A stretch of DNA of 64,000 nucleotides from Plasmopara viticola (lineage: Eukaryota > Oomycota > Peronosporomycetes > Peronosporales > Peronosporaceae): assembly GCA_001695595.3 (NCBI GenBank), contig MBPM02000001.1, positions 1,364,001 through 1,428,000 on the forward strand, in the 5' to 3' direction. The notes under the pieces are model-generated. The model did no database searches, had not been told where the DNA came from, and was given only the letters and a program-made list of their open reading frames with translations. Position numbers and translations under genes: made by a program. The number at the start of each line of letters is the position of its first letter. The first letter of the stretch is position 1. This document shows, in pieces, positions 33,826-48,081 of the stretch.

Positions 33826-35901
33826 ATGAGTTTGATGCCCGCCAACAAGCGCAAGGCCGACGCCGTCGAGACGTCCAACTTGGGATTAAAACGTCGTAAA
33901 TGTCCGTATTTGGACACGATAAACCATCAGCTGCTTGACTTTGACTTTGAAAAGGTTTGTAATATCACTTTGTCGGACCAAAATGTCTACGCGTGCCTCG
34001 TGTGTGGCAAATACTTTCAAGGGCGCGGCCGCAACACGCACGCTTTCACCCACTCGGTGCAAAGTAGCCATCATGTATTTATCAACCTCCAAACGGACCG
34101 CATTTACTGTTTGCCTGACAACTATGAGGTGGTGGACAACACGCTCAAGCCCGTTCAAGACGCACTGCGTCCGAGCTTTGAGGCTACACAAATTGCCCAA
34201 TTGAACCAGAACCGTACCTTAGCCCAAGACGCTTTTGGGGTCTCATACTTGCCGGGATTTATCGGCCTGAATAATTTAAAGCACACTGATTATATCAACG
34301 TCGTGGTGCAAGCACTGGCTCACGTGCCACCGCTACGAGACTTTTTTCTAGTCAACAAAATGGGCAAAATTAAGTCGAAGCTCGTGCTCCGCTTTGGGGA
34401 GCTGTTGCGCAAGATGTGGAGCCCGCATAATTTTAAAAACACGGTACGTATGGTAAATTAGTGCTTTTGTTATGTTATTGCTAATATTTATGGTTTGGCG
34501 GATTGTGCGATGATTGTGCAGATCAGTCCACATGAGCTAGTGCAGGAAATTTCGGTAAGTAGTAAAAAGCGATTCCACGTTGGAACGCAAAACGAAAGTG
34601 TTGAGCTCTTGACGTGGCTGTTAAACGAGTTGCACAAGGTGAGTTTGCAGTTATACCGTAATCGTGCCCATAGCGTATCATCAGAGGGTTGTGCTTCTGC
34701 AGGGGCTTAGTGGAACGCATAAGCCAGGTAGCAGCATTATACATAAGTGTTTTCAGGGTTTTGTAGAGGTCACAACGAATGATGAAACGAAGGCGACGTC
34801 GACAAATCCGGCAGAACACGAGTCGGCTATTTCTACAACAGTTGCACCATTCTTGTACATAACCAGGGTCAAGCTTTTGCTCAATTGTGTTTGTCTCTGA
34901 CCGTGTGTTCTACTTGTAGGATGCTTGCTCTGGACTTACCGTCAACGCCGCTTTTTAAGGATTCTCAAGGTGGAAACATAATTCCTCAGGTTGACGCAGC
35001 TTCATCTATACTTTGTGTAGCCTTGGACGTAATTTTTAACGAGCTGATCAATGCTGTCGAGTAGATCCCGCTGTTTACCGTACTTGAGAAGTACAATGGC
35101 TCCCACATAACCTACGTGCTGCAGGGTTCTCACCGCTTGAAAAAGACGTACCGGATTAAGTCATTGCCAGCGTACCTGATCTTTCACGTAAAGCGTTTTA
35201 CGCGAAACAATTTTTTTACTGAGAAAAACCCGACGATTGTCAACTTTCCTGTAAAAAATCTGGAACTGCGGGATTTTATAAAGATGGACCAGTGTTATCT
35301 ACCCGAAGAACTGAACAAAAAATCAATTCCAGAGTTGCGGGCTCTTCTGCTTAGTCACAATCAATCGACAAAGGTGCGATCGCTCTTTTGTATTTGTAAA
35401 TAGAAAGACTGATCTGACAAATTCTCTAATGCCGCCATTTTGTGGTATTAGAATTGCGTTGAAAAATCCGACTTAATTAAAGAAGTTGTGCGCGTCACGC
35501 AGCCCTGTACCAAGTACGTATTAATATAGCTACACCACTGCTGGTGATAGGTCCTACAACACTTAATCTTTTTTATATTTAATGCTCCAGGTACAATTTA
35601 GTTGCCAATATCTGCCATGACAGTCCAGTGACAACAGGTCAAGAGGCTGCACTTCAGACAAATCCTTTGACTGAGGGCAGCTACCGTGTCCACGTTCAAA
35701 ATAGAGTATGTGGCTTCAAAATGTTTGCGAAAATTGCAAACACTAATGTATACTGCGTGTTTGTGAATTTATCTCTTACAGGCAACTGAGCAGTGGTACG
35801 AAATCCAAGACCTGCACGTCCAAGAAACGATGCCGCAGCTTATCGGTGTCTCCGAGTCGTACTTAATGATTTACGAGCGGAAGGTCCAAGAGCCCCTATA
35901 A
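33826..35901 (+). CDS. USP39: USP39/Sad1-like tri-snRNP splicing factor (inactive ubiquitin protease), eight exons
   Basis: Spliceosome tri-snRNP component. Exons 33826-34443, 34522-34638, 34703-34854, 34920-34989, 35065-35373, 35452-35513, 35591-35705 and 35782-35901 join in frame to 520 residues; all introns are GT-AG, 64-78 bp. A ZnF-UBP domain opens the protein (CPYLDTINHQLLDFDFEKVC, ACLVCGKYFQGRG, HAFTHSVQSSHHVF, YCLPDNYEVVD). The USP fold follows with GFIGLNNLKHTDYINVVVQA: the catalytic Cys of active proteases (TCYMN) is Asp here, as expected for this family. Later blocks are LPAYLIFHVKRFTRNNFF, EKNPTIVNFPVKNLELRDF, YNLVANICHDS and EQWYEIQDLHV. An extra SAP-like segment lies between LRDF and YNLVANI. 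The stop is 16 bp from the convergent AAA gene. Confidence 0.94.
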
Positions 35902-35917
35902 ATGTAGCCAGGTTTTG

Positions 35918-37665
<1,748 letters not shown>

Positions 37666-38557
37666 GATTGGAAAGGGTACAAGATCAGATTTAGTTCGTC
37701 TAGTTTTCAGATCGGTATTATGTTTAGAATACAACACAAAATCTAAGGTTTTTGGCCGTTTTGTGTGTAAATTAAGGGGTAGGGGATCGCTGATCAAAAA
37801 ATTAGACGAATAACGGTTGCCTTAGCCAAATGTCTGATCTGCCCAAATTGAATAACACCCAATGGAATTGGAGTACGTACTAATTATTATTGAAAAAAAA
37901 GTCCTTTCGGTCATCATGATGATCAAGCAGGCAGCAAAGGAGACAACGATTTAGCAGAGGCAGCACAATCTTCCAAAGGGATTGCTTTGGCACCCAGCCG
38001 TACTTCCACTCTCTGGGACTGATGCTGCACCTACGACAAAGGCTAAGCCTTCAACACATACTACGCATGGAGCAAAGACTGCGTCTACGGCTTGAATGGC
38101 GAATCTTATCAACTTGCCCTTCGAAAATTTGCCCGGGTATAGAAGGCTCTGAATAGCCTCTAATTATACCCGCGCAAATCATTTGCCTGCTCTTAAAGGG
38201 CATGAGGATCGCAACAAGACTGGCTCTTTACTTGCTAAGGTTACAAAGACGCTAGATACATCACAGCTATGTCGAAATGGCTTCCTCGCCTACCAAAATG
38301 TATAAAACTTATCTTCCGACCAACAAAGTTGAAAGCGGCATAATCGAGATGACAAACTCGACAACACCAGAAATATGTCTGTACGCTAAGCATCGTCGTC
38401 TGCTGCTTTTACATGATACAAATCTTTCGGAAGGACTTTTGCTATATATGCTTCTTCCGCCCTATGGAGAATTGGGATAAGTACATATCTGTGCGGCGCG
38501 GTAATCTCTACATAAACTCGTGTCTTGACACATATACTAAAATTAGTCTGCTCCGCA
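37666..38557. other. Intergenic, promoter side of the AAA gene, then transposon flank
   Basis: No gene identified. Short Thr/Ala-rich frames near 37980-38130 may be debris of an older element. Confidence 0.45.
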
Positions 38558-38800
38558 TTTTGGATTATGAAATTCCGGTAACGTACAAAACTTAATCCGG
38601 TCCAATCTGAATCACGGCCACACTACTTCTTTCAGTTCAAGGTTATCAATCTAGAATGAGTGCATACGAAAAGTAAAAGTGGGAAATCCCAATGATTAAT
38701 TCACCTCCAAACTATTTCCTTTCTGTCAAGTGTCTTCGCTTCGGAGCAAGGGACTCTTCACTTCGCTTCTTCAGCCACCTTACCTTCCGGACTCAAAAAA
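38558..38800 (+). repeat. 5' LTR of the copia element (approximate)
   Basis: Shares with the 3' copy, in order, taacgtaca, aatccggtccaatc/gatccaatcc, ctctgtcaag, tcttcgct, ctcttcacttc and ccttcc-gactcaaaaa. Many substitutions indicate an old insertion. The exact ends are uncertain. Confidence 0.65.
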
Positions 38801-41800
38801 TTTGACACGGTTTGAGCGTAACGGCCATGCCCTCTGCGCAAGATGTCTCGACAAAAGTGCTTGTTGACAAGTTTGACGAGGACAATTATGCAGCTACATG
38901 CGTGGCGTACTTTCTGTGAAGTCAGTGTGGCACGTGATTGACCGAGAGGTGACGCCAATATTCACCGATTGTCAAACCTATTCAACCTCAAAGAACTCAA
39001 AGTGACTAATTTTTTGGCTGAGTTGAAAGTCATAAGAAGGAGGTATTGTTTTGAAAATAGACTATATCTTTAGCTTATAGATTTTCTCTCAGTAAAAGAT
39101 ATAGATTTACCAACTTGGTATTATGGATGACGTTCGCGCCAGCGATGAGTACATCAGAGTTAGCAACATTGCGTTTGGCTTGATGCTACTGCATATGGAC
39201 TCGGACCACCATTATGTGGCCGAAAAGTGCAAAGAAGCTTATGCTGCCTGGGTTCGTATCAAGACACTTTACCGTAGATCGCAGTAGGCTGGGTGCTTTT
39301 ACTTAATATGCCAACTATTCAGCATGGATTGTCGAAAGGCAGCAACATCTTGCACCCATTTACCGAATGTCTTCACATCGGCGCCAAGCTCAGTCCGGCG
39401 CCGACATGAAGGATAAGGATGTCGCAATCTCTCTGCTTTTGAGACTGCCAACAGGCTACTAGAACGTCATGCTAAACTTGGAAATGAGCACTGCAAAATA
39501 ATGGACGCGAGACGTTGAAAGGGTACAAACGAGCACATCAATTGACGAAGTGAAAAGGCCGTACCAGTAAAAACTGAAGACGCAATCAAGGCGTTCAGTG
39601 CCGAAAGAGAGTCCCGTCAATGCACATATTGCGATTACTTGGGGAACACGAAGGAGTGATGCTGGACCAAGCAAAAAGTTGACGATCGAGGAGCTCGACG
39701 AGGCGTGTAAAATAGTGGACGCGGAGCTAGCAATATACAATTTTGGTGCAACAATGATAACAATTACTATCAGATCGCGTTTGCAGTATCATTGGAATGC
39801 GAGCTGTCTTCGGACAAGGAAATGGTAGGCATGTGGACCATTGACAGTAGGGACCTACACTACATATGTTACGACTTTTTGAATCTAGACGAGCAAGACA
39901 GCGGCGAGCTTTCGATAGCAGACGGGAGCAAAACTGCAATAATGTGTGTAGGACAATTTTAGAGCAAGCGGTTTTACCCAGAGACATACGCGACATCGAA
40001 ATTGAAGACGCGCTTGACATTTTAAAAATGAACAAGAACCTGCTTTTTGTTTAAGATAAATAAAAGTGGCTGCTTTCAATTAGTGGTCGCTGGAACCCGC
40101 ATGGACATAGCGCTGAAGAATTCGAAAGGGGTAGTGGCATCAGCTGACCTAGTTGACGAATTAAATTGGGTACGGACTCCACAGTCATCGGCTTATATGG
40201 TTGAATCAAGCAAAACGATGGACCTTTATGCTAAAGTGCGCCACGCACCGAGTGATGTTCTGCAAAAATATAATGCCGGTGGAAAGGTAAAGGACATTTT
40301 TGCTACATCGTTGTCAATTTTGCCGAGCATTTTTCGTGACTACCAAAAGGACACGACGGTCCAAAAACCATTCTTAAGCAACCCTGACAAGCGTCGATAT
40401 GTCTCCTTTGAGCTACTACACCTTTACACCTGCGGCCCAACGGAGCAAGTATCACTTGGCGGAAGCAAGTATCTGCTTTCAATCGTGAACGAAGCCAGCG
40501 GATGTAAGAAGGGCTTTTGCTTGCGAGTTCGATCGAACAGCGAAGATGCAATAATACATACATACTTGAGATCCAGATTCAATTTAGAAGAAGGTCAAGT
40601 TTGTGCGACATGACGAAGCTCGTGAGTTTCGAACAATTTGATTAAGATTTTCCACAAGAATGAGGGTGTTGAGCAGCAGGAAGTAGTCTCATGTGCGCAT
40701 CAAACCAGCGGAACAGCTGAGAGCACTAAAGGACTATTGTGACGATAAGGCGCAGCATACTACATCACGCTTAGCTGGATAAGTGCTTGTGGGGAGAGGC
40801 TGGTTTGACTGCAATGTACATAAAAAGAAACGCCTTACTTTGCCATAAATCCAATAGTAAGGCTTTTAGCATATGAGTGTCGCGCTTACGTTTTGACTAC
40901 AAAGAAATGAGGTTCTGGTGAGACCCCCAGTCTCATGTGGATGTGTATGTGTATGTAGCCAATAAAGAAATTCCAAAGCATATCGAGTCTACGACAATCG
41001 AACTCAGCAAAACGTGATTAGTCGGGGCGTTAGCTTTGATGAGTCAAGTTTTGGTGATTCAGAAGTCAACACTTTTGACGAATCAAAGAAGCATACCTCA
41101 CTCGAAATAGAAGACGACAACTTTTCATCCACGGCCAATTTCAAGTAGAAAGGTTAGCGCAAGCTTTGACCCCAAAAGCAGATTAAATCAAGGAAAAATA
41201 CCAGTCCCGAATATCGTGAAGCAGGACTGAGGGAAACAAGTATTCTGGAGAAATGGACTCATTCCAAACCAAACGGCAATTTCGCGTGCAAACAGGCTCT
41301 AGCCTTGGCCAAAAAATTCATGTTTTCCGAAACAAACCATCGTCCCAACTATACCGATATTCTGTCATGCAAGCGTAAACGCAGTCGAAGCTTACGTCTT
41401 ATCCAAACCAGCCACTTATCAAGATGCTGTAAGTGGACTTGACCAACTTTATTGTCGCAACGCCATTCGTTAGGAGCTAGATTTAGTGCGCCTTTGTTAA
41501 GTTTTCCAAGCTGCAAAGTTTCCATCAGGACTCTATGCTTTTAGGACCAAGTGGGTTTTAGGATCAAGCGCAAGGGCTACGGCCCAAATGAGAAATACAC
41601 GGCACGACTTGTGGCAAAGAGCTATCGACAGATATACGGAAGCGGTTTTGCCCGTGGTCAAGTACGAGACATTACTGATGGTCATTACGTTGACCAAGTA
41701 TTTTGGGTGGTCAATTAACTAATAGGATGTAGTAACGATTTCTTTTATGTAGTGATAAAGGAAGTTGTTCAGTGCAGTTTTTTCAAATTTCAGACTTCGA

Positions 41801-42774
41801 CCCATTCATTTACGTAGAAAATTTCGGACGGCCACTGCCTGCTACTTCTGGTATATGTTAACGATGTTATAATTACTGGAAATCCAACTAGTTGGTTGCA
41901 CACATTAAAACTAACTTAAAAAATTGCTTTAAGATGACCGACGGGACTAGTGCGCTTTTGTTCTGGGCATTGAGTTTGTGAACAACGGCGACCGCAGCTC
42001 AACAATGGGACAACGGCAATACATCAACGACATTCTCAAGCGTTTTGGTATAGATGTTGCCAGGCTTATGAGTCCAACGGACATTAGCTCAAAGCTCATG
42101 CCAAGTGACTCTTCAACGCATCATTTCAAAAAAGCAGCCGAAAACTTATGCGTCTGGTGACGGCGACGCGGCCGGATATCGCATTTGCAGTTGGCAGTTG
42201 AGCACTAGACTGCAGCTAAGCACAAATTTTGCTATTTGCAAGGTACGAAATCTTATTGTTTTTGCTTTCAGCCTCGCAACACCGTCGATTTTTGCGGACA
42301 CTCGGACGTAGACTGGGCAGGTGATCACACTGGCCGAAAGTCAATTTTCGGTCATGCTTTCATATTGACGAATGAGCCGGATAGCTTTGAAAGCAAAAAA
42401 AGAACAGTCAAGCGTTACATTATAAACTAGTGAAGTGAAGTAGATTACCCGAGCGTAGCGGTTCAAGAACGTAAGTGGGTTCAAAGCTGACTGAGCGAGA
42501 TTCTGGATGCGGCAAGTGAATCTGGACCGGAACTTAAAATTTTTGATGATGATCAATCTTGCCTCAAGCCAAAAATCTTGTTAATCACGGCCGATCCAAA
42601 CATATCGACATCAAACATCACCACATCTGTGGCGAAGTCAGGAGTGTGAAATACGTCGTGGGTGTTGTAAGGCGAAATACATGCTTGCGGGCATTAGACA
42701 AAAGGCTTACCAGGATAGCGCCTCAAAAACATAAAAGCAGCCATCCGCATTCAAGCCGGTTCGCATGGAGGGGG

Positions 42775-43030
42775 TGTTTTTAGGGTTATGGGTTTTCGAT
42801 AACGTACACAACCTAACCCGATCCAATCCGATCCTCGGTTCAGCATAGTGACTACTTTTATGGCTTAACGCAACAGTTTTATGTATAATTAGTGTTCACG
42901 AGAAGTGTGTAAGTCCTAATAAATTAATCACTACCAACAACACTTCCTCTCTGTCAAGTTTCTTCGCTCCAAAGCAAAAGTCTCTTCACTTCACTTCTTC
43001 AGCCTCATCTACCTTCCAGACTCAAAAATC
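42775..43030 (+). repeat. 3' LTR of the copia element (approximate)
   Basis: Begins TG right after a ggaggggg purine tract and aligns with the copy at 38558-38800. The right edge lies near the shared actcaaaaa. Confidence 0.68.
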
Positions 43031-43539
43031 TGGACAAGAAGTTCGCTCAATTTTTCAGTACTAGATAAAAAAGTTAAGTGCGGGCAAGTACAATTACGCT
43101 GGGTGGAAATTTATTCGGTGAGGATCTGAGCTGACGAGTACAACATGCATATCGCATCAATTACAAAAACAAGGACTAAAGAAGGCGAAAGCACGGCTTT
43201 TGAATTTTGTTTGAGATACTGCATTCAGACTAGAATAGAAGGGTCAATTTTCAGAAATTTTTTCAGCTCCGAGTTCATTGCAGTCGTCTAATTTTCTCCT
43301 GAGTTAATGTAGTGGGACAAGTTTTGAACAGACATGGCAGAGACTTCGACTTCCAATATCGCGCACTGGAAGGCAGCGAAACAAAAAACAGCTGAATTTC
43401 TCATGCTAAGACATCTACATGACTTACTATAAGAAAGCACGTCCGGGGACGACAAGTTTATTTACCGCAGCTTTACCAATTGATGATTTACATATTCTAT
43501 GAAGTAATTTTACGAGGCCTAAGCCGGCAAGCTATGGTG

Positions 43540-43800
43540 ATGACTTGCTTTATCATTGCGCGCATGAACGAAGGTCATGTTGTGAGATTTTGGCGAAGGG
43601 TGAATGCAGTGGACAAATTGCAAACTGGCTTGAATCCGTTCTACAATTTTGGCGGTACGGAAAAGCTAACACCACTTCTGTTGTGCAGAAGTACGCTTGC
43701 CAAAAAAACGACATTACGATTACATTCATCAAAACTGCTGCAACGCTGTTTATGGGAGGCCATACAGCACACTCTAAGCTAATGATCCCACCTTAATTCG
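43540..43800 (+). pseudogene. Possible Helitron Pif1-type helicase fragment
   Basis: A frame at 43545-43796 ends with KTAATLFMGGHTAHSKLMIP, close to the Pif1/Helitron pattern GIAA-LL-GG-TAHS-F-IP just after the Walker A region. The Walker A motif itself is not clear upstream, and downstream frames are broken. Tentative. Confidence 0.4.
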
Positions 43801-45339
43801 AGGCACAATCTAGTTGTTCAATTGTCAAACTATTAGCACTGAAGGATAAAAACATCAGCTTAGTTAACTAAGGCGAAGCTGGAACGGCTCATCTACACTA
43901 TTAATCGGAGAAATCAATGAGAAAAACTGTGCGTGCTATCTGATGTATTCATGCAAACGTCTTAGTGTCGAGCGTGGCTTTCCCGCAAAAATCATCGGTA
44001 CCCGAAGTCGTCGTATTCTTTAAACAAGCATTCGCCAAACCCATATCACGGTAAGCATAAGTGTGTCGTCTGCCGGTACAGGTAAACCTTAATACGTCTA
44101 ACTCCACTGCAAAAGAGCTGTTTGCGTATATAAACTTTTTATCGGAGACGAGAGTAAGAAGTCCGAAGTAAACTCGTCGCTTAATCGAAGCTTTAAATTT
44201 ATTTGATGTTCTGATTAAAATTCCCAAGCAAAAACAAATGTTGACCGCAAAGACAAGAAAAAATGTGTCTTATCAAAATCTTGTGGGCGAATATCAACGA
44301 CTTTTTATAGTGACCGATGAATACTTGCAACCTATGTCGAGGCAAATATTGCTGAGGTGCGTCGCATCAACGTTGCTTTAGCTCAAAGATTAATAATACA
44401 TTTTATGCGTATGCTACAAAAAGACGCCCTTAAAACGGTGATGCAGAGCTCAATCCCAAGCCTAAAATTATATAATGAGACACATTTTCGACAGATCGGC
44501 CTTAACATCCATGGATTATGCGCATCTATCATGACATGTGAGCGCCAGGGCTGGCACAATCTAATCATAAAAATCGTAATTATATATGTTGGTGAGTTTT
44601 TATTCCCCTTCGTTGCAAACAATATTCGGTGCAGCCCCAATTATAGAAGACACGTAATCAGCGGCTCGAGATATGAAACTCTACTTTTCATCTCTATTTT
44701 TGTATGTAAAGCTTCAAGTGGCGCTCTGGGTTTCTTTGCGCTCCAGCCTAAGAACATTGGTCCAATATCAAGAGCTAAAAGATGGCGACCGAGCTCAAAA
44801 AGCGCGTTCACACATTAGTGAGACGACACAGAGGTCATTACATCTATTAAACTTGTCAAAATGCATGCCCTTCTGCATGAAATTTTCGATTTGTTATGAC
44901 TACATCAGCTTAATAGTGCTAGAAACGAATAATGAGGATATGAGTATGAAGGCATATGAATAGTGAAATGCGAAGAGCAGCGAGTGGCACGGATTAAAAG
45001 CCAACGTTTGGCTACTACTATAGAAGCAACTTTGTCCGTCCATCCGCTCGACAAATCCGGGCATTACAATCTTCTGTCCTGCCAAGACAAGCTTTAAATT
45101 AAGCTCATTCTTACTCTTATCAGTATACTCAGTCTCAAGACTACCCTCATCTTTACCGAGTAACAAATACACCCCACTAAACGTAACGCAAATCCATGGT
45201 CGAGATAAATGGTTGTTTTGCTTATTCAACCTCTCACTCAGTTAAACGAAATGGCTACATTGCAAATGCGCCATAGCTTCAATTATTTATATTAACGCAG
45301 AGAAGCGGCGAAATGGGTCGTTGCTTAGCCTTCTTTAAC

Positions 45340-45450
45340 ATGGCATTTAAGGCGTTTGAGGCGTTAACGGCGTTTGAGGCGTTTACGGCGTTTGAGGCAT
45401 TTACGGCGTCTTCAAAGTCTTATACGGATTCCATATTTACATTTGTATAG
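45340..45450 (+). repeat. 9-bp minisatellite forming a 36-codon AFxAFx repeat ORF
   Basis: 45342-45410 is a run of about 7.5 copies of a 9-bp unit (ggcgtttga with ggcgttaac, ggcgtttac and ggcatttac variants). Read from the ATG at 45340 it encodes MAFKAFEALTAFEAFTAFEA and so on, to a TAG at 45448. Whether it is translated is unknown; it may be chance. Confidence 0.6.
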
Positions 45451-45559
45451 CTGACTCTATCTTTTAAAAAGGAGTCTAAAAATCGTGAATTGTTTTCTAC
45501 AGTCTGTCTGCGCGTGAGTAGCGAATGCATTGAAGCGCTGCGCCACGGTTTCGATTCAA

Positions 45560-46900
45560 AAGCTTGTCGAGTAGGACCACCCTGACGTATACATAGACGA
45601 TGATGAGCTTTTAATCCACGATAGACTTTTCCAGCGAGCTATTGCAACAAGCATGAACACCATTAAGTCAGACCACAGCGTGATTAGTGATACTGGGATG
45701 CAAAGTGTAGCATTCGCAGCTTAAGTAAGAACGAGCGTAATTTATGAAGCAGCGAGTTGCACCATACAACACCAAACGTCGAAAATGCGAGCGAGTCGTA
45801 TAGTATCGAGGCAGCAAGTGAGCAAAGTGATGATCTAAATAGCGACGAGCATGATGAGAGGGAGGAAATAATGCAAAACAGGAAATGTCAAGACTATGGT
45901 GGTACGTTTTACTAAACGCGGGATAGAGAGGACACAGCAAGCATCTGCTTTAGTAGGTACGAATCAGTGGTTGTATGCAGAAACCAATCGATTGCCAAGG
46001 GTGAACAATTCGGTGAGGTCATCAAAGCAAGCATGCTAAAGCTGATGAGGAGTCGCAAGTAGTGCAACCAATTATAGCAGTGAACACGATGACGAAAATG
46101 ATGATAGTTATTGAGACGATGGACCGAGCATGAATCTGAATGAAGCGTAAGCAGAAACGATTGATGCCGAAAACAGTCACTTTTGGCTTTAACTACGACT
46201 GTATTTTCGACCCAAGGGAGAAAGCGAGTAAGCAGATGACGACGGCGACCACGTCGATGCTTTTGTTCTCACAAAAAAGATGAAGCCACAAGCATACTAG
46301 AACAATTAATTTGTCCCGTATGACCATGGTTTGATGAACGCTATTGTAGAAGCGCAATAAGGTGAATACAAAGCGAATTAGACGTCACTACCGATTTGGG
46401 CCTCGAATAGTTTGGAAAAGTTGTCCGACTCAAGGATTTGACGACTATGAAGTCGACTAAGCTTTTAGAGCCCTACATCCACATGGCCAAGGCACTTGTG
46501 ATCCCTGATCTAAGATCACGGAGAGCCAAGAGAATGTGAGATCTAAAATACGCATCATTATGAAGCTCACTTGCTTAAAAAGATCATAAATTGCTGAATA
46601 CCATTCAACGACGACTACGATTTTAAAAACCAGGGATTCTTTAGTACTTACCCAGGCCTTAAAGTAAAGAATATTGAGTTGTTGACCAGATGTCCGAGTC
46701 GCAATTCTGCAATTAGATCAGTAAAGGATTCAATTTCGGTGCAGTAGCATTTCGCTGGCTAGATCTTGCCTTGGTTCTGTTGGATAGTAATAGAAAATGG
46801 GATACTATAGTGATAAAAGGTCGAAAGCATGAGATTTTTTCGCGTAAATATGAATCATACATCGCGAACCCGATTTTTTATATTTAGGTAGCTTGGACAA
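45560..46900 (+). pseudogene. Degenerate acidic ORFs, probably a dead DNA transposon
   Basis: Successive broken frames are rich in Asp/Glu (DVYIDDDELLIHDR; EQSDDLNSDEHDEREE; NEHDDENDDSY). Further on is FNDDYDFKNQGFFSTYPGLK. An acidic N-terminus followed by a tYPGL block is reminiscent of piggyBac-derived proteins in oomycetes, but no catalytic DDD triad could be placed. Class assignment is weak; that it is decayed coding DNA is more certain. Confidence 0.35.
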
Positions 46901-48081
46901 TCATAAGCATGAGGAAATTTGATGATTGAATTAGTTACCAAGGCTGATACAGTTTACTCGAATTAAAATATCCAGGATCCGCATGAACTTGCTCCATTGA
47001 CGTCTAGTTGCTGTCCAAAGTCGCGCCGCTTCTTCAACGTCTGACGTACCTAGTCTTCCGCCTCTTGAGCTTGTGATCAGGCAGCTGAACGTATCGGATT
47101 TTGCTCAAGTTCAGTCTGGACTGATTCGGATAAAGAAATGATAGCGGCTATAGCCCGTAAGCCCGGTAAGTCAAAGTCGCAAGCCATTGCTTTCGGCACT
47201 TGACTAATGTGTCGACTGATGATGGTGTTGATATTGTGAAAGAGCAAGACCACAGCGACGCAGAAAGCAGAATTTTCTTGGGCTTAACAACCGCGCATCA
47301 GAAGGCTAACGGTCTTTTAGCTCGCCGTATTTAAAAGCCCGTTGTCCTACTCTCGTTTTAATATAGACCTTTGTTCAAAGCGATAATATGATTGTGGCGA
47401 GACACATACTCATTAGGACCGACCACGCTCTTAAAATATCAACCACATGTACTGGATAGCATGCTGCACCATCTTGCATGCCAGATCGGAGAGTCTATGC
47501 ACTTGATAAGTTATCTTACTTGTACGTAAGTGAATCCACTATCAGTACAGTGCAAACATGACTTATTCTAATCTTCCACAAGTATGTTTGGATGTGAGTC
47601 GTTTGTACATTTGAAAAGTTGAAGCGTGTAAGCCAATCAAGTGATGCATAGGTATGGAACGTAGGTATGAAACGACATGTTGAAGGAACTGCGTTGGTAG
47701 CGTTGCTTAACTTGACCTTTACGCAGCCAACCACAAGACGTTCGAAAAAATATTGTCGCCATGGGCTGTCTTGGCGTCGAGTATGACTTTCGTGAGGCGC
47801 ATGATCATACATTACATCAACAGAAGGATTTGGGTACGACAGTCACAAAATAGAAGTCATGATTGCTCAGCCACCACTCAGCCACGGCTCATTAGCCGTT
47901 TGTTCTCGCAAAATAGAGTTCAGGTCGGACCGACTGTTACGTGCGACGAGAAACGCCAGAGATTCGAAGTCGGAGACCGTTCAGTTTCGCTTTCGAGTTC
48001 AAACGTGGACGTCTAAATTAATACCTTACATGCGCCGCGTCTTTTAGACGACCACATTTAAGCTAGTGTTAATCGTAATAC
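46901..48081. other. Intergenic upstream of the START-FYVE gene
   Basis: No gene recognised; broken acidic frames fade out near 46.9 kb. The last several hundred bases should include the promoter of the gene at 48082. Confidence 0.5.

Larger units (their letters stand above)
38558..43030 (+). mobile_element. Decayed Ty1/copia LTR retrotransposon
   Basis: Domains occur in copia order. Gag starts at about 38830 (STKVLVDKFDEDNYA, then after a frameshift SYMRGVLSVKSVWHVIDRE). A protease-like WTIDSRDLHY lies near 39840. GAG-pre-integrase and integrase start at 40100-40610 (VRHAPSDVLQKYNAG, SFELLHLYTCGP, SLGGSKYLLSIVNEAS). Reverse transcriptase is near 41550-41950 (RIKRKGYGPNEKYTARLVAK, then LVYVNDVIITG). 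RNase H is at 41960-42640 (QYINDILKRFGID, SDVDWAGDHTGRKSIFGHAF). Flanking LTRs can be aligned. Every domain carries stops or frameshifts, so it is not active. A purine tract at 42767-42774 directly precedes the 3' LTR. Confidence 0.85.

Noticed and set aside
45342..45410. Telomere-like or centromeric repeat
   Set aside because: The 9-bp unit does not resemble the TTTAGGG telomere repeat and the array is only about 70 bp.
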